From the NCBI GenBank assembly GCA_003158705.1, contig PMKX01000162.1:1-6759 (forward strand): a stretch of DNA of 6,759 nucleotides, written 5' to 3'. Shown here piece after piece: positions 5,534-6,759 of this stretch (its first letter is position 1; each line of letters starts with the position of its first letter). Position numbers and translations under genes: made by a program. The notes beneath the pieces were generated by a model. It was not told the DNA's origin and made no database searches. It saw only the letters and a list, made by a program, of their open reading frames with translations. The stretch is from Actinomycetota bacterium (GTDB lineage Bacteria > Actinomycetota > Thermoleophilia > UBA2241).

Positions 5534-6229
5534 CTAGAGCCCGCCTATGTCCTGCGGCGGCCAGTACACGGCAAAAGCGCGGCCGATGACATCGCTGCGT
5601 GCGATGGGTCCCCAGTAGCGGCTGTCGAAGCTGTCCTGGCGGTTGTCGCCCATCATGAAGTAGCGGCCGGCCGGTATGGTGTACGGATGGGCGAGCGTCC
5701 ACGGTACGTTGTCGCCCGGCGCCCCGTAGCCGGTGGCCGGCAGCGTCTGTGCGACCACGCCGCGGCTGCTCCGCAAGTAGGGTTCGTCGAGCAGCTTGCC
5801 GTTCACATACACATGGCCGCTGCTCAGCGAGAGCGTGTCACCGGGCAGGCCGATGACGCGCTTGAGCAGCACGATGTGGTTGACGGCTTGTGGGCCCCGA
5901 AAGGCGACGATGTCGCCGCGGCGGATGGACCGGTAGTGGTAGACGGTGCGATCGATGAGGACTCGCTCGCCGGCCTTGACCGTGTTGGCCATCGAGGGTG
6001 TGGGCACGCGATACGGTTTGACTATGTAGGCCTGCACCAGGAAGGCCAGCGCCACGGCCACCGCGGCGGTCACCGCGTACTCGAGTGCCACGCGCAGAGG
6101 CCGCTTCGGCGCGGGGTCGCCAGAGCGTCGGCGCCGCCAGAATCTGCGGGCCGGCTCGGCTGCAGGCTCGGCGGGGGGAGCGCTCACGCTGGTCTCGGGC
6201 GTCGTAGCCCCGTCTTGAGGTTCGCTCAC
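5534..6229 (-). CDS. lepB: Signal peptidase I
   Basis: This 231-residue membrane serine protease removes signal peptides from exported proteins. A cytoplasmic N-terminus (1-48, Pro/Ala/Glu rich and then strongly basic, RRFWRRRR at 28-35) precedes one membrane helix (about 50-70). The S26 boxes follow in order: PTPSM with the nucleophile S79, RRGDIVAF (103-110), VLLKRVIGLPGD with the general base K123, and GDNRQDSFDSRYWGPI (194-209). The single N-terminal helix is the Gram-positive type of layout. The start is GTG at 6229, only 8 bases after the ftsH stop. Its weak ribosome site (GGGAA at 6234-6238) overlaps the ftsH stop codon, so translation is probably coupled to ftsH. It converges on the M15 gene, and no clear terminator separates them. 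Confidence 0.96.
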   Translation of the reverse strand: MSEPQDGATTPETSVSAPPAEPAAEPARRFWRRRRSGDPAPKRPLRVALEYAVTAAVAVALAFLVQAYIVKPYRVPTPSMANTVKAGERVLIDRTVYHYRSIRRGDIVAFRGPQAVNHIVLLKRVIGLPGDTLSLSSGHVYVNGKLLDEPYLRSSRGVVAQTLPATGYGAPGDNVPWTLAHPYTIPAGRYFMMGDNRQDSFDSRYWGPIARSDVIGRAFAVYWPPQDIGGL

Positions 6230-6237
6230 CAGGTTCC

Positions 6238-6759
6238 CTAGGCTGTTTCCGACGGCACTGGCTCGACGGTGGGCGGCGCCTCGATGGTGGGCTTCGTACG
6301 TGGGCCACGCTCGGTGCCCTTGCCCTTCTGCCGGCGCTGGGCGCGCACATCCTTGTCGTGGAAGACGTCCTTCTCGGGCGTGTCCTCGAGCAGCGCTTCG
6401 AACTCGCTACGCTCCAGGGTCTCGCGTCGGATGAGGATCTCCGCCACCCTGTCGAGCTGCTCGCGGTGGTCGCGCAGCACGGCCATCGCCTGCTCGCGAC
6501 CTTGTTCGACTATGCGCCGGATCTCGTCGTCGATCTCGCGGGCTATCTCCTCCGAATAGTCGGGCTCTTGCCGGAACTCGCGTCCCAGGAAGGGCTGGTC
6601 CTGGTTGTGACCGAGTGTGCGCGCGCCGAGCTTCTCGCTCATACCGAAACGCATGACCATCTGCTTGGCGATGGTGGTCGCCTTTTCGATGTCGTTGGCG
6701 GCGCCGGTGGTGATCTCGCCGAAGACGACCTCCTCGGCGGCGCGGCCGCCGAGGGTCAT
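6238..6759 (-). CDS. ftsH: ATP-dependent zinc metalloprotease FtsH, C-terminal part only
   Basis: FtsH is a membrane-anchored AAA+ hexamer that degrades misfolded membrane and short-lived cytosolic proteins. Only the last 173 residues are present. The frame is open at the right edge, and the ATG at 6759 is an internal Met, because MTLGGRAAEEVVFGE is mid-protein in the family. The AAA+ domain and the HExxH zinc motif lie beyond the window. What remains is the end of the M41 peptidase domain: GGRAAEE, TTGAANDIEKAT with the Asp (residue 23 here) that is the third zinc ligand, and MVMRFGMSEKLG, then a helical segment. The end is a charged, Pro/Thr-rich tail of about 45 residues, as is common in actinobacterial-type FtsH. 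It is followed after 8 bases by lepB. Confidence 0.96.
   Translation of the reverse strand: MTLGGRAAEEVVFGEITTGAANDIEKATTIAKQMVMRFGMSEKLGARTLGHNQDQPFLGREFRQEPDYSEEIAREIDDEIRRIVEQGREQAMAVLRDHREQLDRVAEILIRRETLERSEFEALLEDTPEKDVFHDKDVRAQRRQKGKGTERGPRTKPTIEAPPTVEPVPSETA

Overview
The window is GC-rich (roughly two thirds G+C by eye) with dense bacterial genes. Strong GGAGG-type ribosome binding sites, a secreted M15 peptidase of a type common in actinobacteria, and the lack of any plasmid, phage, IS, tRNA or CRISPR signal suggest an ordinary chromosomal segment of a high-GC, probably actinobacterial lineage. The lineage is an inference from style and gene families, not a proof.

Layout, left to right. 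(1) 1-1001, minus: a GH4 NAD+/metal-dependent alpha-galactosidase-type glycosidase, cut by the window edge and missing its C-terminus. (2) 1002-1304: a divergent intergenic region with a short GC-rich tandem repeat, weak promoter candidates and a small palindrome. (3) 1305-2165, plus: a pirin with all four metal ligands. (4) 2218-2706, plus: a four-helix membrane protein of the YvlD / 'phage holin family 4' group. Its best ribosome binding site points at an AUA codon instead of a normal start. (5) A GC hairpin between convergent genes, then 2780-4426, minus: a polytopic iron-sulfur membrane protein that reads as NapH fused to NapG, with six [4Fe-4S] cysteine sets. (6) 4427-4726: a divergent promoter region holding an 11-bp inverted repeat and a 12-bp perfect palindrome, plus a possible 52-aa leader ORF. 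(7) 4727-5506, plus: an exported M15-type D-Ala-D-Ala carboxypeptidase-like zinc peptidase. (8) 5534-6229, minus: signal peptidase I. (9) 6238-6759, minus: the C-terminal third of FtsH, which runs off the right edge and lies 8 bases upstream of lepB, so the two probably form an operon.

The genes do not form one obvious pathway. The right half is membrane and envelope biology: membrane proteolysis (FtsH), signal-peptide removal (LepB), wall-peptide cleavage (M15) and membrane electron transfer (NapH-NapG-like). The left half is sugar hydrolysis (GH4) and a cupin (pirin).

I see no clear new multi-gene system. The observations most worth checking are the NapH-NapG fusion with what looks like a remnant Tat signal at its joint, the symmetrical promoter/operator region at 4634-4683, and the AUA start question at 2257.
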